A stretch of DNA of 64,000 nt, from positions 283,622 through 347,621 of the forward strand of contig ML976693.1 in the NCBI GenBank assembly GCA_010015655.1. Reading direction: 5' to 3'. The notes under the pieces are model-generated. The model did not search any database and was not told where the DNA came from. It saw nothing but the letters and a program-made list of their open reading frames with translations. This document shows positions 33,367 through 46,847 of this stretch, piece after piece. Origin of the DNA: Bimuria novae-zelandiae CBS 107.79. Its lineage: Eukaryota > Ascomycota > Dothideomycetes > Pleosporales > Didymosphaeriaceae. A program made the position numbers and the translations under genes. Each line of letters starts with the position of its first letter. Within the stretch, counting starts at the first letter, position 1.

Positions 33367-33454
33367 AACTGCTGGTCGTGAATGGCTTCGAAAATAACTT
33401 CTGGTCGTCAAGGGCTTCCAGAATAACTGTTGGTCGTCAAATGGCTTCCAAATG
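33367..33454. repeat. Three tandem 29-30-bp units upstream of the TIM-barrel gene
   Basis: Units start at 33367, 33396 and 33425, each with AACTKYTGGTCGT and GGCTTCS. They are imperfect copies and begin 6 bp before the start codon on the minus strand, so they lie in the 5' leader or proximal promoter. Confidence 0.8.
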
Positions 33455-33626
33455 TGTTTGGCTGTCCAGAAAAAATGGGCTGTATAGACATCGAAGCTGT
33501 CGTCGGTGGGGTTCGGAAGCGCGTCGGAATGCCATGATGGTGACGTAGGTCGAAGCGTGAGGCCTGCGATTGGCTCCTAGGATAAAGGATACTCCAGACG
33601 AGATTTCATCCCCACTAAAGTCCGTA

Positions 33627-35919
33627 TCCCTTGCACCGGCAACATCGCCCGCACACGGACCACCTGGTGATAGCCAATCGGATGATCGCTCCGATCTGGG
33701 CAGAACACTAGAATTAATGCAGTTTATTTAGAAATTTATATAAAGATTATATTTCTAGAGGTCTTAACTTCTAATTACTTAATACTTAAGCTTACTTTTA
33801 TATTAACTTTTTTAATAGTTTAATATCGTTAGAGGTGCTCCTGCCAGCACTTAGGCCTAATTTCTAGCCTACATAAAGGCAAGCGGCAAAGCGTACACCT
33901 ATAGTAAGTACGCGGAGGACGCTGGGCACGCTTGCGTTACTATAGATTACTAGACACATAACCTAGAGGTGTCTAAGATGTCTAAGACTTGTGTAATTAA
34001 CATGCGTTTTTAATATAAGTAGTATAGGTCTTAGACTCTCTAAATAGCCTTATAAACTTATAAGTACTTTTTTTAATAATAATAATATTATTAAGTCTCT
34101 TGCGCTTCTTATAGCCCCTTACTAATTATTTACTACGCTTAAATAATTACTTAATAAGGTTATATAGGAACTTCTTATAGCCGTCACGTTTAGCAGTAGT
34201 AGAGGAGGAGTAGGAGAAGAGTCTATAATAGTTATTAAGTATAAGATCTAGTAAAAAGTACTAGAGAGGCTTTTATATGCGCCGCTTAGCTTACTAGATA
34301 CTATAGTAGCTCTTTACTTAGTTAAACTAATCTACCTTGCTTTTATACTTATTATAGTCGTCTATTATCTTAGGTATGCCTAATAACTTAATAGGCTTAT
34401 TACTAAAGGCCTTTTTAAATAGTTTTTAGTCTCTCTAAAAGGTTTTAGAGTAACGGTAGAGCTTTATAATAAGACAAGTAGTTAGGTGGCGACTCTTATT
34501 AGTAAGTTTTAGTATATTATTAAGCCTTAAGAAACTTACCCTTAGTAATAATATTAGTAAAAAGAACTACCTAATTATCTTTTTAAGTAACTTATAAAAC
34601 TTTCTTACTTTTTAAAAGCGCCTAGTACGTTTCCTCTTATTTTATCTTACCTAAAAACGTTATCTTAAGCTTTATAAAGTTACTATTAAAGCACTTTTTA
34701 GTTAGCTTTACGTAGGCGTGTGTTACTATTATAGGCGTCTTAGATATTAGCTTTACTATCGCGTTTAACTTAAATCTCTCCTCTATTATTATCTTTATTA
34801 TCTTTATAGTACTTACGCACCCTACGCTATTATCTTTTAAGTATTTAAGTATAAAAATAGTATTAAAAAGATTATTATCTTAAATAATATAATAATTTAG
34901 TAAAAATTAATAACGCCTAGCAGCGTCCTTAGCAAGTATAAAAGTAATAAGAATAAACTTAGTTAGCGTAAAAGGCGGCGTTTCTACTCCTATAAAAGTA
35001 AGTAAGTTTACTAAACCTTGCCCAGCACCTCTAGCATAAAATAATTAGTTTAGAATTACTTTATTATTAGCTAAATATTAGATTTTATACCCCTCTAGCG
35101 TTAGCTTTATTTTAATTATAATAACCTTACTTACGCGTCCTATAAATCTTACTATTACTTTATTAACGTAGAGGTACTTACTAGGGGTTTAGTACTTAAA
35201 GCTACGCTTATATAATAACTCTAAAAGACCTTATACTTAGCTAAAGGGCGATTTAAAGCTCTAATTAACCTTTATTAAGTATAAGTATTAATCTAGCTGC
35301 TCCTAGCGTTTCTATAATATATAGAGGTTAACTTTATGCGTAGGCGCTGTCCTATAAAGTTTCTGCTAATACTTCTTAAGCGACGGCTCTTTATAAAGCG
35401 CTATATATATAATAATTTTAAAGTAGGTATATAGCTCGCTTAGCAACGTTAGTTTTTATTTATAGTAATTAGGTATTAACGGCGCTTTAGCTTAAAACTT
35501 TTTAGCGTGCTAATTTATATAGTATATAATTTAATTAAGAAGCTTAGCGTCGTAAAATAAGTTAAATAAAGAAATAGGAGAATTAATATCTATATACTAA
35601 GGTAACTAAGCGCGTCTAAAAGTATATAAATTATTTATTTTAAGTAGTTACTAGGTAGCTAGTAGCGTGCGTAGTAAGTTAGGTAAAATACTATCTTTTT
35701 AACTATACTTTATAAATTTTATAAAATTAAGATTATTACTAATAGGCATTGCACGTTTTAGCATGCTTATATATACTAGAAATTTTAAAAAAGTTATGTT
35801 TTAGTTAGTAATTAATAATTACTAACATTATGACGCAGGTCTTGGTGTTTTGGTAATTAATTATCTGATTAGCTATTAAGAGGTGGTCCGTGTGCGGGCG
35901 ATGTTGCCGGTGCAAGGGA
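33627..35919 (-). mobile_element. piggyBac-like DNA transposon, RIP-degraded
   Basis: Inverted ends of about 61 bp, 33627-33687 and 35859-35919, begin TCCCTTGCACCGGCAACATC. Beyond 40 bp they differ almost only by C/T and G/A, apart from one 4-bp block. TA flanks both sides (33625-33626 and 35920-35921). Length is 2.29 kb. The interior is extremely AT-rich and holds a minus-strand transposase relic. The outer 40 bp of both ends stayed GC-rich. Confidence 0.82.
33900..35790 (-). pseudogene. piggyBac-type transposase remnant (DDE_Tnp_1_7)
   Basis: On the minus strand a piggyBac-like order can be traced through many stops. The segment LYVNKVIVRFIGR near 35160 corresponds to the usual DExMxxFxGR around the first catalytic Asp. 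EGYKI-YLAN-KVIL follows, then DNNLFNTIFILKYL near 34870, the DNLF region around the second Asp. The first catalytic site reads Asn-Lys in place of Asp-Glu, each a single G-to-A change. Boundaries are approximate. It is non-functional. Confidence 0.65.
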
Positions 35920-35921
35920 TA

Positions 35922-37509
<1,588 letters not shown>

Positions 37510-40214
37510 ACCGCGTATGGTCGTTGAATACAGCATTGCCCGCAGCGTCGTTTCGGCGTCTCCGGTATAGAGAAAATTTCCCAATCGACATCACCATGCA
37601 CCTACCCCATCACGTCTCGTGAGCCACAATCTGCACGCTAATCGGCGACATTGTGAAAACTGTGCTATTCTGTGCATTGCTTTGGCCGTTTCAGTGTTGT
37701 GGCTGTTGTACGAATGTTGCGGCTGCTGTAAGGCCAGTCGTAGCTTCCTCCAGCGTATATTGCAGGTGCGTCTAAGCTAAAGGCGACTCCGGCAGGCTAT
37801 GACTTCCTGGACACCAACTGCATATTCTCACCGGTTTATCTCCACACCCCAGGCTTTCCTTACAACCACACCGCCGCATTCGCCCCTTCAGCCGCACGAA
37901 GCGAACATACTTCCGATCTGAAGCATCCGCTTAGAGCACAGGGCTGAGCCGTTCCACGAGCCGTTTGCCACTCGCTGGCCCGAAGGATGGGCCTTAGGCG
38001 AGCGCATATCAAACGTTGCTGCTGTTTACCGAACCTAGTATGCATCACTTCGAGCACACCGAGCCCTTAACCCTGCAGTGTGATGCCTTGCGAAATCTAC
38101 GCTAATTAAACATGACATCAGCGTCCGCGAGACAAGCAAGTGCTCGTCCTTCCCGCTGGCGCAATTCTCCCCTCGAAATGCATAGGCACTGACGTATCCT
38201 AGAGCTAATTCCTTTCCACTCTGCATTAGTTTCAGAACGATCGCACGTGGTCAACGTGGGCCTTCAAGCGAGAGCAACGCAAGTGTGGCACAGCCAGACG
38301 GTGCGCCACATCCTCACTGGGGTCGTTTGGTCTGACCAGTGACTGCTGTGACTGCATATTGTCCCAAGGCCGGCATGCAAAGACCCAATCAGCCTCGAAC
38401 TCACGAAAATTGCACAGCCACTGAAGTTACCCCCCTGCTACAACCTCACGGAGATACCCCATTCCTTTGGCTCGCTGTGCCTCGGCGCTCAACACTTTCA
38501 CATCATCAACCACTGGTCTATTTCGCTCAACGTACTTTCATGACTCGGCGGCAACTCAGAAAAAGCCTCCTGGTCAGTTTGGTCGAAGCCTGTCGAGACT
38601 TCCGGTGAGTGATGCGGGTCGGACGAACCACGGTTGTGACTCCGCAAATACCACATCTTTTTTGCCCTCAGATACAGTTGCTGTTTCAACAGCTTTCCTG
38701 CCATGAATTAAGTCGTTTTTCATTGTCTGCTAGAAGTGTTAAAAAACGCAGCGGACTAGCTAGATAGCACGGATTTAGACTATGAAATGCCTTCCAATCT
38801 AGCGCGCATGAAGGTCCGTAAGGAAAACGTCCGTCTATTGCAACCATTGGCTCGATGAGCACAAGGCCCCTCCATCGGCCTCGTCCGGCTGTCGTGGGCC
38901 CTAGGTGCAATTCTACAGCCTGGTGTGGATGCAATTCTCACTGATAGACCGGCGCTACGACCCGCTGCTTGGCCATGTCCAGTCGTCTCCGCGTAATATT
39001 GAGGGGTTGCTAATCAGTCCAGGCTACGAGCCTCAAGAAACCTTGTCAATGTCTTCCTCGACTTGAACAAGTTAGCATATTCTACGTTCACCGGGATTCT
39101 TGGCCCGCAACGCAGACTCTTGGGATCTCCAGCCACCCTTCCAAAGGAACCTTTCCTCTTCATCAACCACACTCATTTTATCAGTCACCCGCGCCACAGG
39201 TGGGTGACCAGGGCAACCAGAGAACGACTTGTCCTCTACCAGACGCCCGTAGGGGCGCCTCTGTTGGGTGCGACAACGTGCTAGTGTTGACACTACATCG
39301 ACAATACGTTTCGATAGCGAGACCTCTTCTTTGACAGCCACCATCCTGCCGGTACCTTGATTTTGGCGCCTGCCAAAACCCATGGTATTGGGCTGAGAGG
39401 CGTAGTGCAGCAAATTGCCCTGCGTGCCGTACTACCACAATTGACAGGCATTATGATCCGGGCTACATATGCGACCGCCGAATCTTGAGGCCCAGGAAGA
39501 ACCTGGGAGGTCGCTCGCTTCTTCCATCTCTTGGGTTCTCGTACGTCTATTCCACGTTCGATTTTGGTCCGACATCTCGGCAGAAGAGTCAATTGCCTAT
39601 CTGAGAAAGGATCGAGTGGAAGAACATTGAACTACTGACCTTTGGCAAAGCTTCCTAACCTCGGTTTGCGCACATGCAACGTGGTTGGCTGCAGCTGCAG
39701 CTGGCTTCTTTACTTTGAGGCCGCCGTCTATGCACGCGCTCGCGCTGTACCCGTTGGTGCAGAACAACATCATCTCCCACTTTTTTCCGAGGCTCAAGCC
39801 ACTCGGTTGCCCTGCACTTGTTGCCTTACATCGTGTATTATGGCTTCGATGCGGGTCTAACGGTCCCGCGTTCTCGCATGGGAAACAACAACCCAGCCTC
39901 TTCACCCATGTACTGGCCTCTCTTATTTGACCACTCTACCTCCGAGACATGGACACTAATCGCTTGCTATGAGATATCGCTCCTTCCGTATATATTCTCG
40001 CGATACGTCGCCAATATCACTATCCCCTACCCTTGAGCCGCAATTGGCTTGGCTCAAATACAAGCGCTGGGCGCTTCAGCACTCTTTTTGATGTTCGTGT
40101 GCCCTTACACACAGCATAGTCTTCTGCCTTCGCAAATTCCGTCCCTGCTTTATTAAAACCCCTGACCCATACGCTCCACGCACTTCTTCCCACTCTTGTA
40201 CAGCAACTGGCACC
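37510..40214. other. Long intergenic region
   Basis: 2.7 kb with GC content like the genes and many short unrelated frames on both strands. A frame at 39685-39930 is hydrophobic and Ala/Leu-rich but has no homologous look or splice support. No repeats, TIRs or RNA genes are apparent. Confidence 0.5.
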
Positions 40215-41279
40215 ATGCCTCAGACCTCGCGAGACTCTTCGCCGGATTTCGACCGAATTCAAGAGAGAATTCAGCACACCGACAGAGACCCAACACCGGA
40301 CGCGGATGCAAATCGGCATGCCGAGGCCGACTTCGCGCATGTGGGGGCGGCTTTCGACAGCGACAGGAGATATTCTCTTTCCCGTCCTAACTCCATTGTG
40401 CTCAGTGAAATTGGAGAGCCTGCCCGACAACACGAATCTCAGATAGCCTTCCGTAATAGAGTGCTCTCCGAAGCCGATGATGTAATGGCTGGAAACCGGG
40501 TGTCTGGCCGGTCGCCTGCCCCCCCGATCCCGACCCAACATCCACTCGGGTCGTTCCTTCAGCTTTCCGATTTGCCTCAGATTCGTGAACAAAGAGGAAG
40601 AGGGACCCGTCGGAGACGCAGACACAACCGTGGTAAGTCCTTTCTTTTCCTCCTGTTGTTACACGCTTCGCTCAACCACCCTCTGGCCATTGCCCGGTCT
40701 TCAGTACATTGGCACGCGAAGGATGTATGGTCTGAGACTACCACTGTTCCAAGGACAACGGAGTTTGTGAAATGGGACTTCGCGTTGTGTTCCGTGGTCT
40801 CTTTCTGCAACACACCCAAAGCCGACTTCTGGGAAGGCTAGCTTGAATATCGGACACATCCTCGCACCGCTTCCTTCCACTGATACATCCTCACTGCAAA
40901 TGGGCATCTGTTACGGTCTAATACGCTGACACACCCAGGTCCAGGATCGCACAGTTCGACCAGCACCTCGGAAAGACGGCGTCGAGACTCGGAGACTTTG
41001 AATGATGACGACGGCTTTGACGATGAAGACGATGATCTCGGCGAGCGCGGTCGTAGCAGAACACCCACTCAACATCATACACCGTACATTCCACAGAGTT
41101 ACACTCCGTCACACCATTCTCTAGGAACGGAGGAGGACCACGGGGAAGGGCAGGCCCCAATGTCACCGAACCCTTGGTCGCCCGATCAACCATACAATGC
41201 GGACCAACGCCACAGGACAGAAGCTTTGGCGAACATCGATGAACACTTTCCGGCTGATCAGCAGTCGTGGGCAGAATAG
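40215..41279 (+). CDS. Low-complexity, probably disordered protein
   Basis: 252 residues if exon 40215-40632 is joined to 40939-41279 across a 306-bp intron (GTAAGT...ACCCAG, phase 1). The sequence is polar: Ser/Asp/Arg-rich N-terminus, a basic patch RGTRRRRRHN at the exon joint, an acidic run DDDGFDDEDDDLGERGRS, then Pro/His/Gln-rich tail. No domain is recognised. The long intron and lack of domains leave the model open, but frame continuity and the good donor support a real gene. Confidence 0.5.
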
Positions 41280-42282
41280 GTACGTTGACGACACACATTC
41301 TGCCAGAGGTTGCGCTTGGTGACGGCATTGTGCCACGAACCGGGTGGTCCTCTCACATCCTATCCAGTATGCTGTATATTCTCCGCTCATCGCTCATCTC
41401 GTATGTATTTTCTTTCCCTCTCTTGTTACCGACCAACTATCCTGCTGCGCGGGAGTGCTGTCTGCGGTCTTTTCTCTTTTGAAATGCTCTCTCTATCTTA
41501 GAATTCCCATGCAACTCCATGGGTTGTTCGTGTCATATAGTGAGCTTTGCGTTACCAATCGCCTCTCTAATCAATCGTCGTTCTGCGGACTTCCTTCCCT
41601 TTCTTCCAGCGCTTTCCAAGGCATTGCTAACTCGTGCTCCTACCGTGCGGGATACGTCGGATCAAATACGTCCGCGAGACGTTGTAGCGCATGCATCGCA
41701 CAGACCGGAAGTCCATTCAGCCACAACCCCCAAGTGAGCAGCTCCGCCGCTATATATACTCGTCGCACGAGGCCCTCAAGCACGATGCGCTGGCAACACG
41801 TAGGTTCAAACAAATCAAATGCCGGCAAACGAGGTTCATGCATGGAATCTGTAGGTTGGCGGGGCTTGCAGACTCGCCGTGCCCAAACGGGGGCCTGGAC
41901 TCCCAGCATCGGCATGCCTACGGCGCGGTACCACCGCTTGCGATAGCCTACCCGCCTACCTGGATGACCTCTTGCACTCGCCGTGTGTACGACTCCGTGG
42001 ACGCGAGACACGCACCCCTCGGCCATGGCAGGATGTCAAGATTGACTCGGACTCCACGCCACTAGCGACGGCAGCACGGTCCCTGGGCGCGGGTAGGGCT
42101 GCGCTCACACCACGCGGTTCCCTCCATTCCAGTGCCACTCGAAACGCCTCGCGCACACTACGCCATCGTCTATCGATCCAAACGTCAACCCTACAACTAC
42201 ATGTTCCCCACCACCCCATTGCAGCAGTAAAGTAAACCACCGTGAAGGGAAGTGCAAGGAAACAAAAGCAGGAAGCGTGAGC
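41280..42282. other. Intergenic region with one unresolved frame
   Basis: 1 kb upstream of the SDHAF1 gene. A plus-strand frame from an ATG at 41691 (EQLRRYIYSSHEALKHDALA) looks protein-like for about 45 codons, but I could not extend it by splicing. A TATATATA near 41751 lies inside it. No other gene was found. Confidence 0.4.
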
Positions 42283-42640
42283 ATGGCGCGCCTGACCGGT
42301 CTGCAAAAAGACGTGCTCAGTCTCTACCGCCAGTGTCTGCGCGCTGCGAGGAGGAAACCTGCTGTATTACTCCCCCTTCCATTTCCTGTTTGAACCTAAC
42401 ACGGTTCAACTAGGAAAACCGCGAGCATTTCCGCGCGCTGGCGAGGTAAGCTTGTTCTTCTGGAATGATGATGCTGGAAAGGGAACTGCAAAAGGCTTAT
42501 TTTGTGGTGTAAGGAGCGAGTTTAGCAAATATGGTACGGTGGATAGGAAGGATTTCAATACGATTGAGTATTTGCTCAGGAGGGGGCGGAGGCAGCTGGA
42601 CATGTATGGGGAAGAGGGGGTGAGGGACGTCAAGGGGTAG
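42283..42640 (+). CDS. SDH6: Succinate dehydrogenase assembly factor 1, LYR protein
   Basis: 79 residues in three exons: 42283-42363, 42414-42445 and 42514-42640. Introns are 50 and 68 bp (GTATTA...TAG and GTAAGC...AAG). The LYR motif is at residues 14-16 (VLSLYRQCLR), followed by ENREHFRALARSEF and the C-terminal DFNTIEYLLRRGRRQLDMYG, the family pattern. SDHAF1/Sdh6 acts in the mitochondrial matrix, helping Fe-S cluster delivery to and protection of the succinate dehydrogenase iron-sulfur subunit. The gene is convergent with HIS1, 250 bp apart. Exons are short but phases agree and the joined protein is colinear with the family. Confidence 0.88.
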
Positions 42641-42892
42641 GGCTTTCTTGCGGACTTTGATTCTACATATTCAATTGCACAGTATGCTTCCCAACACACC
42701 TCAGTGTAGCGATGGGATGAACCTGCTCGCCCTTTTTTGAACCCCTTGGCCTAGCCTTTGCACCTACGGTGCTCACAGCCTCACTCGACGTGTATCTCTC
42801 TATATGCCTCCCAAGACTGTAAACGTCATGCCAGCTCCTCTCACGAAAATACCAGTGCAGAATTTCAAAATGGCCCTGAGGTGGACGAAGAA

Positions 42893-43908
42893 TTACTGGG
42901 CGCGCGCATTCTCGATCTTGGTCACCAGGATGTCGCAGGCCCCGGCCTCGGTGAGCTTGTCCATGACCACGGCAATCTCCTTGCGCTCCACCATGACGGA
43001 AACAGCAACCCAGCTGTCCTCCTCGAGAGAAGTGACGGTGGGCGCGCGCTTGCCAGGCGTAATCTTGGAAGCAGCCTCGAGCTTGCTTCTCTCGACGTTG
43101 TATGTGCAGAGGACGTATCGCTGAGCGGTGATGACCCCCTTTATTCTCGCCGTGATGAGGTCGACGAGCTTGGGGTCTGAAGGATGTTTTGACTTGATCA
43201 GGATGGCGCTCGTGTCAACAACGGTGGAGATGGCATGGAGGCCGGCGGCGCGCATCGTCTCGCCCGATTCCACCAGGTCGACGATGCCGTCTGCAACACC
43301 GAGGGCGCACGCCGCTTCGACACTGCCGCCGACATATTTGATCTTCGTCTTCAATCGCGGCTTCTCGCCACCTGCATGGTCGCCAGTCTCGCCATTTTGC
43401 TGGGTCTCCAATTTCCGAAAGTACTCCTCGGTGAGGTTGGTGAAGCTCGTCACGACGTTCTTCCCGATCAGCTCTTCTGGCTTCGTGATGTTGCCCCTCA
43501 TTGGGACCTGGACCTGCAGTTTGCACCTGCCAAAGTCGAGGTCCATGACCTCTACGACGCCCGTCGTCGCCGTGGGCGGCTCGCTGCACTCATGTTCGGC
43601 AACCTGGTCTCTCCCTGTTATACCGAGGTCGACCCTTCCCTCTCCAACGAAAGTGGGGATGTCAGCGGCGGGCAGGAAGATGAGGGCGAGCGGCAGGTTC
43701 TTGACGAGGGCGATGTCGAGGCGCGAATGGCGGTGGAACTGGATGTCTGAGCCGTGGAGCAGGTCCAAGCAGGCTTGGTTGAGTCGGCCCTCTAGCATGA
43801 GTCAGCTCTGGTCTAACCCATGGCTATATGTACGGAGAATCACCACATACTCTTAGGGACCGCAAACAGCAGGCGATCGTTCAAGCTGTTGCCCAGTATG
43901 TCAGTCAT
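42893..43908 (-). CDS. HIS1: ATP phosphoribosyltransferase, histidine biosynthesis step 1
   Basis: 318 residues from exons 43851-43908 and 42893-43791, with a 59-bp GTATGT...CTAG intron. It joins ATP and PRPP to give phosphoribosyl-ATP, the committed step, and is feedback-inhibited by histidine through the C-terminal regulatory domain. Motifs: NDRLLFAVPKKGRLNQACLD (split by the intron), LPAADIPTFVGEGRVDLGIT, KTKIKYVGGSVEAACALGVA and the PRPP-loop region DGIVDLVESGETMRAAGL. The tail ending in LVTKIENAR is the HisG_C domain, so it is the long-form enzyme. ATG at 43908 matches the usual short leader; an in-frame ATG at 43932 would add eight residues. Confidence 0.95.
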
Positions 43909-44416
43909 GAAAGGAAGACTCCTGCTGCCCATGCGCTGTCGTATCGCGGGGCGCTCGTCGGTGCTTATGGAAGGCATGGTGGGCGAAAGAGCGTGAGACG
44001 GGTTACGTACGAACTGACGAACTCCATAATTAAAATGGCGTGCCTCGATTGTTTTGAAGCGAACCCGGGCGTCAAGGTCTGCTAGGCTAAACTCCTCGTG
44101 TGCAACAATTAATTCCAACGAGTGCCCCACGTTCGGTCGAGCCCCACGCTGCATCTAATCTATACCCCATACGGTAAAGCGTCATACCTGGGTTGCGATG
44201 TCGCAAGCCAACACCACGCAGCCAACGGCAGCTTCTACGAGCCAGCCGTCGACGCGCGCGCATATCGCGCTGATGATCTGAAAGTGCTCCATATGATGGA
44301 CCTGCTACCAGTCTCTTTTGGTCCGTGTGCGCCAATACAAGGAAGCCTCTGCAGTCGATAACGCCGCCCAATGCATCATGAGACATCACCATCCAGCCAC
44401 ATGCATCGCCTTCACC
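43909..44416. other. Intergenic region between HIS1 and RRS1
   Basis: About 0.5 kb upstream of HIS1 and downstream of RRS1. Only unsupported frames are present. It should contain the HIS1 promoter; I could not pick out a clear TGACTC element. Confidence 0.45.
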
Positions 44417-45133
44417 TCACTGACCACTTTTTCTAGCATTCCGCTCGTTGGCGCGCTGCTTCCTCTCATTCCTCCGAACCTGCTCTTTTCTCGCAGCCCG
44501 TCCCTCGGCCCGAGCGTTGTGCGCCTCTCCCGTCTCCGTCTCCTTCTTCGCATCGACCTCGACGAGCCATTCGCTGTCGCCCTCCTTGTTCTTGCCCTTG
44601 TAGCCCCAGCGCGGGACCCATTCGCCGCTGGCCTCGTCGTAAACAAGCTTTGTCTTGTCCTTGTTTTTGGCAATGCCCTTCTTTTTGGCGAAAAGCTCCC
44701 ACTTGGTAGGCGGCTTTTCGGCTGGGATGGGCTTCTCGCGGGGCAGCGGGGTGGTGCAGGGCGGGAGAACGAGGTGCACACCATCGGACGTGGACTTGAT
44801 TTCACAGGTGGTGAGGAGCTGGTTCACGAGGGCTTGGGCGGCATCGCGGGCGTTGGCGGCGAGGGCTTCTTCGTTGGCGTCGCGGGCAACGGGGTTGGCG
44901 TCGTTCGCGAGCAGGTTCCCGAGGTCGAAGGTGTAGGGCGTCGGCTTGTCGACGGCGACGGGCCTGGCGTGGGGTCAGTGGACGTGCGTGGTGCTGGTCT
45001 GAAATCAACGAACGCACCTTCGCGTCGCGAGGGAATTGTCGGTCATGCTCGTGGCTGCTTTTGGCGGTGGTGATGCTATGTCCATTGCGCCTGCCGTCGT
45101 AGAGACGCCGCCGTCCATGTCTATATCAGACAT
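44417..45133 (-). CDS. RRS1: Ribosome biogenesis regulatory protein RRS1
   Basis: 220 residues from exons 45018-45133 and 44417-44963, with a 54-bp intron (GTGCGT...GCCAG). Rrs1 acts in the nucleolus with Rpf2 to bring the 5S RNP into the 60S precursor. The hallmark PYTFDLGNLLANDANPV lies at residues about 48-64. Further family segments are VNQLLTTCEI, LPREKPIPAEKPPTKWELFA, KKKGIAKNKDKTKLVYDEAS and WVPRWGYK. The C-terminus is basic (RKEQVRRNERKQRANERNAR). The gene is head-to-head with the mitoribosomal mS29 gene, 205 bp between start codons. Confidence 0.93.
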
Positions 45134-45338
45134 GTCGAAATTGATGTGGTGTAACACACGATGTGGTGGGCACGACCGCTTGGCTGCCGTCTAGATAATT
45201 TTCGGCGGAGAAAGGACGCTACCCGTTTCTGGAACCAGCGCCCCAGCGGACCTCCGAGCCCTTCACGCTGCTTCCCAATTCCCACCCGCAGCATCACACC
45301 CAGTCTCATTTATAGCTTCGCAAGCTTCGTGAAGCGCG
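45134..45338. promoter_or_regulatory. Shared promoter of RRS1 and mS29
   Basis: Only 205 bp separate the divergent start codons of a cytosolic ribosome-assembly gene and a mitochondrial ribosomal gene. It has no repeats or clear TATA box. The arrangement suggests joint expression; this is inference. Confidence 0.6.
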
Positions 45339-46847
45339 ATGCCTCCGTCGACATGCCTGTGGACCTTGACTCAGCGGTCTCCTGAGACTGCTGTCCGCTT
45401 TCTGAGCAAAATTCACCCCCAAGTTGTATACTTTTCCACTTCGCAGGCGCGCTATGCGAATCCCTCGCCCAAGAAAAAGACTATGACCGCCGCTCCGAAG
45501 CGAGGGACAAAGACCCTGAACACCAAGAAAGGCAGGAGCGCGGCGCAAGACACGGGAAAGAGACCTGCGCCAGGAGATCGCAAACAAGCGAGGAAGCGCA
45601 TCGTCCTCACCAACGATAATGCATTGGCCGTCGCCTCGCTCAAGGACATGGACAAGGCGGACACAACGAGCGAGACCAGCCAGGGACAAGTGCTGGGGAT
45701 ACCGGAGGCGACGGTGGATGCGCTGCGGGCCGTCGAAGCGTTTAAGACGACACAGGGATGGAATCTGTTCAGGAGACCGGCTACATTGATGCGCAAGGAG
45801 ACAATCGAGCTTGCCAAGGTCATGAATGAGGCCGAGGGCCAGAAGAGGACGCTTCGAAGGATACTGAGCGGCGAGAGGCTAAGCGGAAAGAGCACGCTGC
45901 TGCTTCAGGCGCTGAGCATGGCTTTCGTCCGGGAGTGGGTCGTGATCAATCTTCCCGAGGGTATGTAACCATCTGGACTGCCTTTCCACGCGCGCTGCTA
46001 ACCTTGCGCAGCACAGGACATTGTCAATGCTCACACCGAATACGCGCCACTGCCGGACTCGCAGCCCACGCAATACACCCAAGACACTTACATGGCGAAC
46101 CTCCTTGGCCAGATTCTCAAAGCGAACAGCAGCGCAAGCAATCCATTCCTTGCAAAGACGCAGGTGACCGCCAACCACACGCTCCCGGTCGCACTCCCCG
46201 CAAACGCGTCACTCAAACAGCTGATCGAGGTCGGCATCGTCAGCCCTGAAGCTTCGTGGCCCGTTTTCCTGGCGCTATGGCGGGAGCTCACGCAGCCTGG
46301 CCGCCCGCCCATCATGCTTGCCATCGACGGCACGGCACACGTGATGAAGGAGTCCGACTACCTCAATGCCCAGGTGAAGCCCATTCACTCCTTCGACTTG
46401 GCAATCGTCAGACACTTCATCGACCACCTTTCCGGCGCAAAGTCCCTACCGAATGGCGGTGTGGTACTTGCGGCAACATCACAATCGAATGCTCCTAAAA
46501 CTCCCGCACTGGACTTCTCCATCGAGGTTGCCGAGGCTAGACGCGTGAACCCGAACAACATCCCTCGCTGGAACCCATACAAGAACATCGACCCGCGCGT
46601 CATGGAAGCATTCAAGGATCTACACAGTCCCACTGCTGAAAACGGCGCCGGTGGTGTGAATGCGATGGACGTTATCAAGGTCGGAGGCTTGAGCAAAGAC
46701 GAGGCAAGGTCCATCATGGAGTATTACGCTGAGAGCGGCATGCTCCGCGCAAAGGTCGACGACGGCTTTGTGACCGAGAAGTGGAGTCTAGCAGGCATGG
46801 GCAACATCGGAGAGCTCGAACGAGCCAGTGTCCGGTTCAGGATATAA
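45339..46847 (+). CDS. RSM23: Mitochondrial small-subunit ribosomal protein mS29 (DAP3 family)
   Basis: 485 residues from exons 45339-45960 and 46012-46847, with a 51-bp intron (GTATGT...GCGCAG). The first 45 residues are basic and lack acids apart from one, a mitochondrial presequence. mS29 is a GTP-binding head protein of the mitoribosomal small subunit. The P-loop GERLSGKS is at 178-185. Later segments PVFLALWRELTQPGRPPIML and GVVLAATSQS are typical of the DAP3 NTPase core. The C-terminal half holds NPYKNIDPRVMEAF and a helical end. Confidence 0.9.

Noticed and set aside
39597..40036. Several 60-100-codon frames on both strands
   Set aside because: No domain, no splice support and mutual overlap.
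40020..40625. 201-codon minus-strand frame
   Set aside because: It is antisense to the disordered-protein exon at 40215 and has no recognisable feature.
41640..42065. 124- and 128-codon opposing frames
   Set aside because: The plus frame from 41691 looks protein-like for about 45 codons but cannot be extended by introns. It is noted in the intergenic entry only.
44318..45073. 251-codon plus-strand frame
   Set aside because: It is antisense to RRS1, whose two exons match the family in detail.
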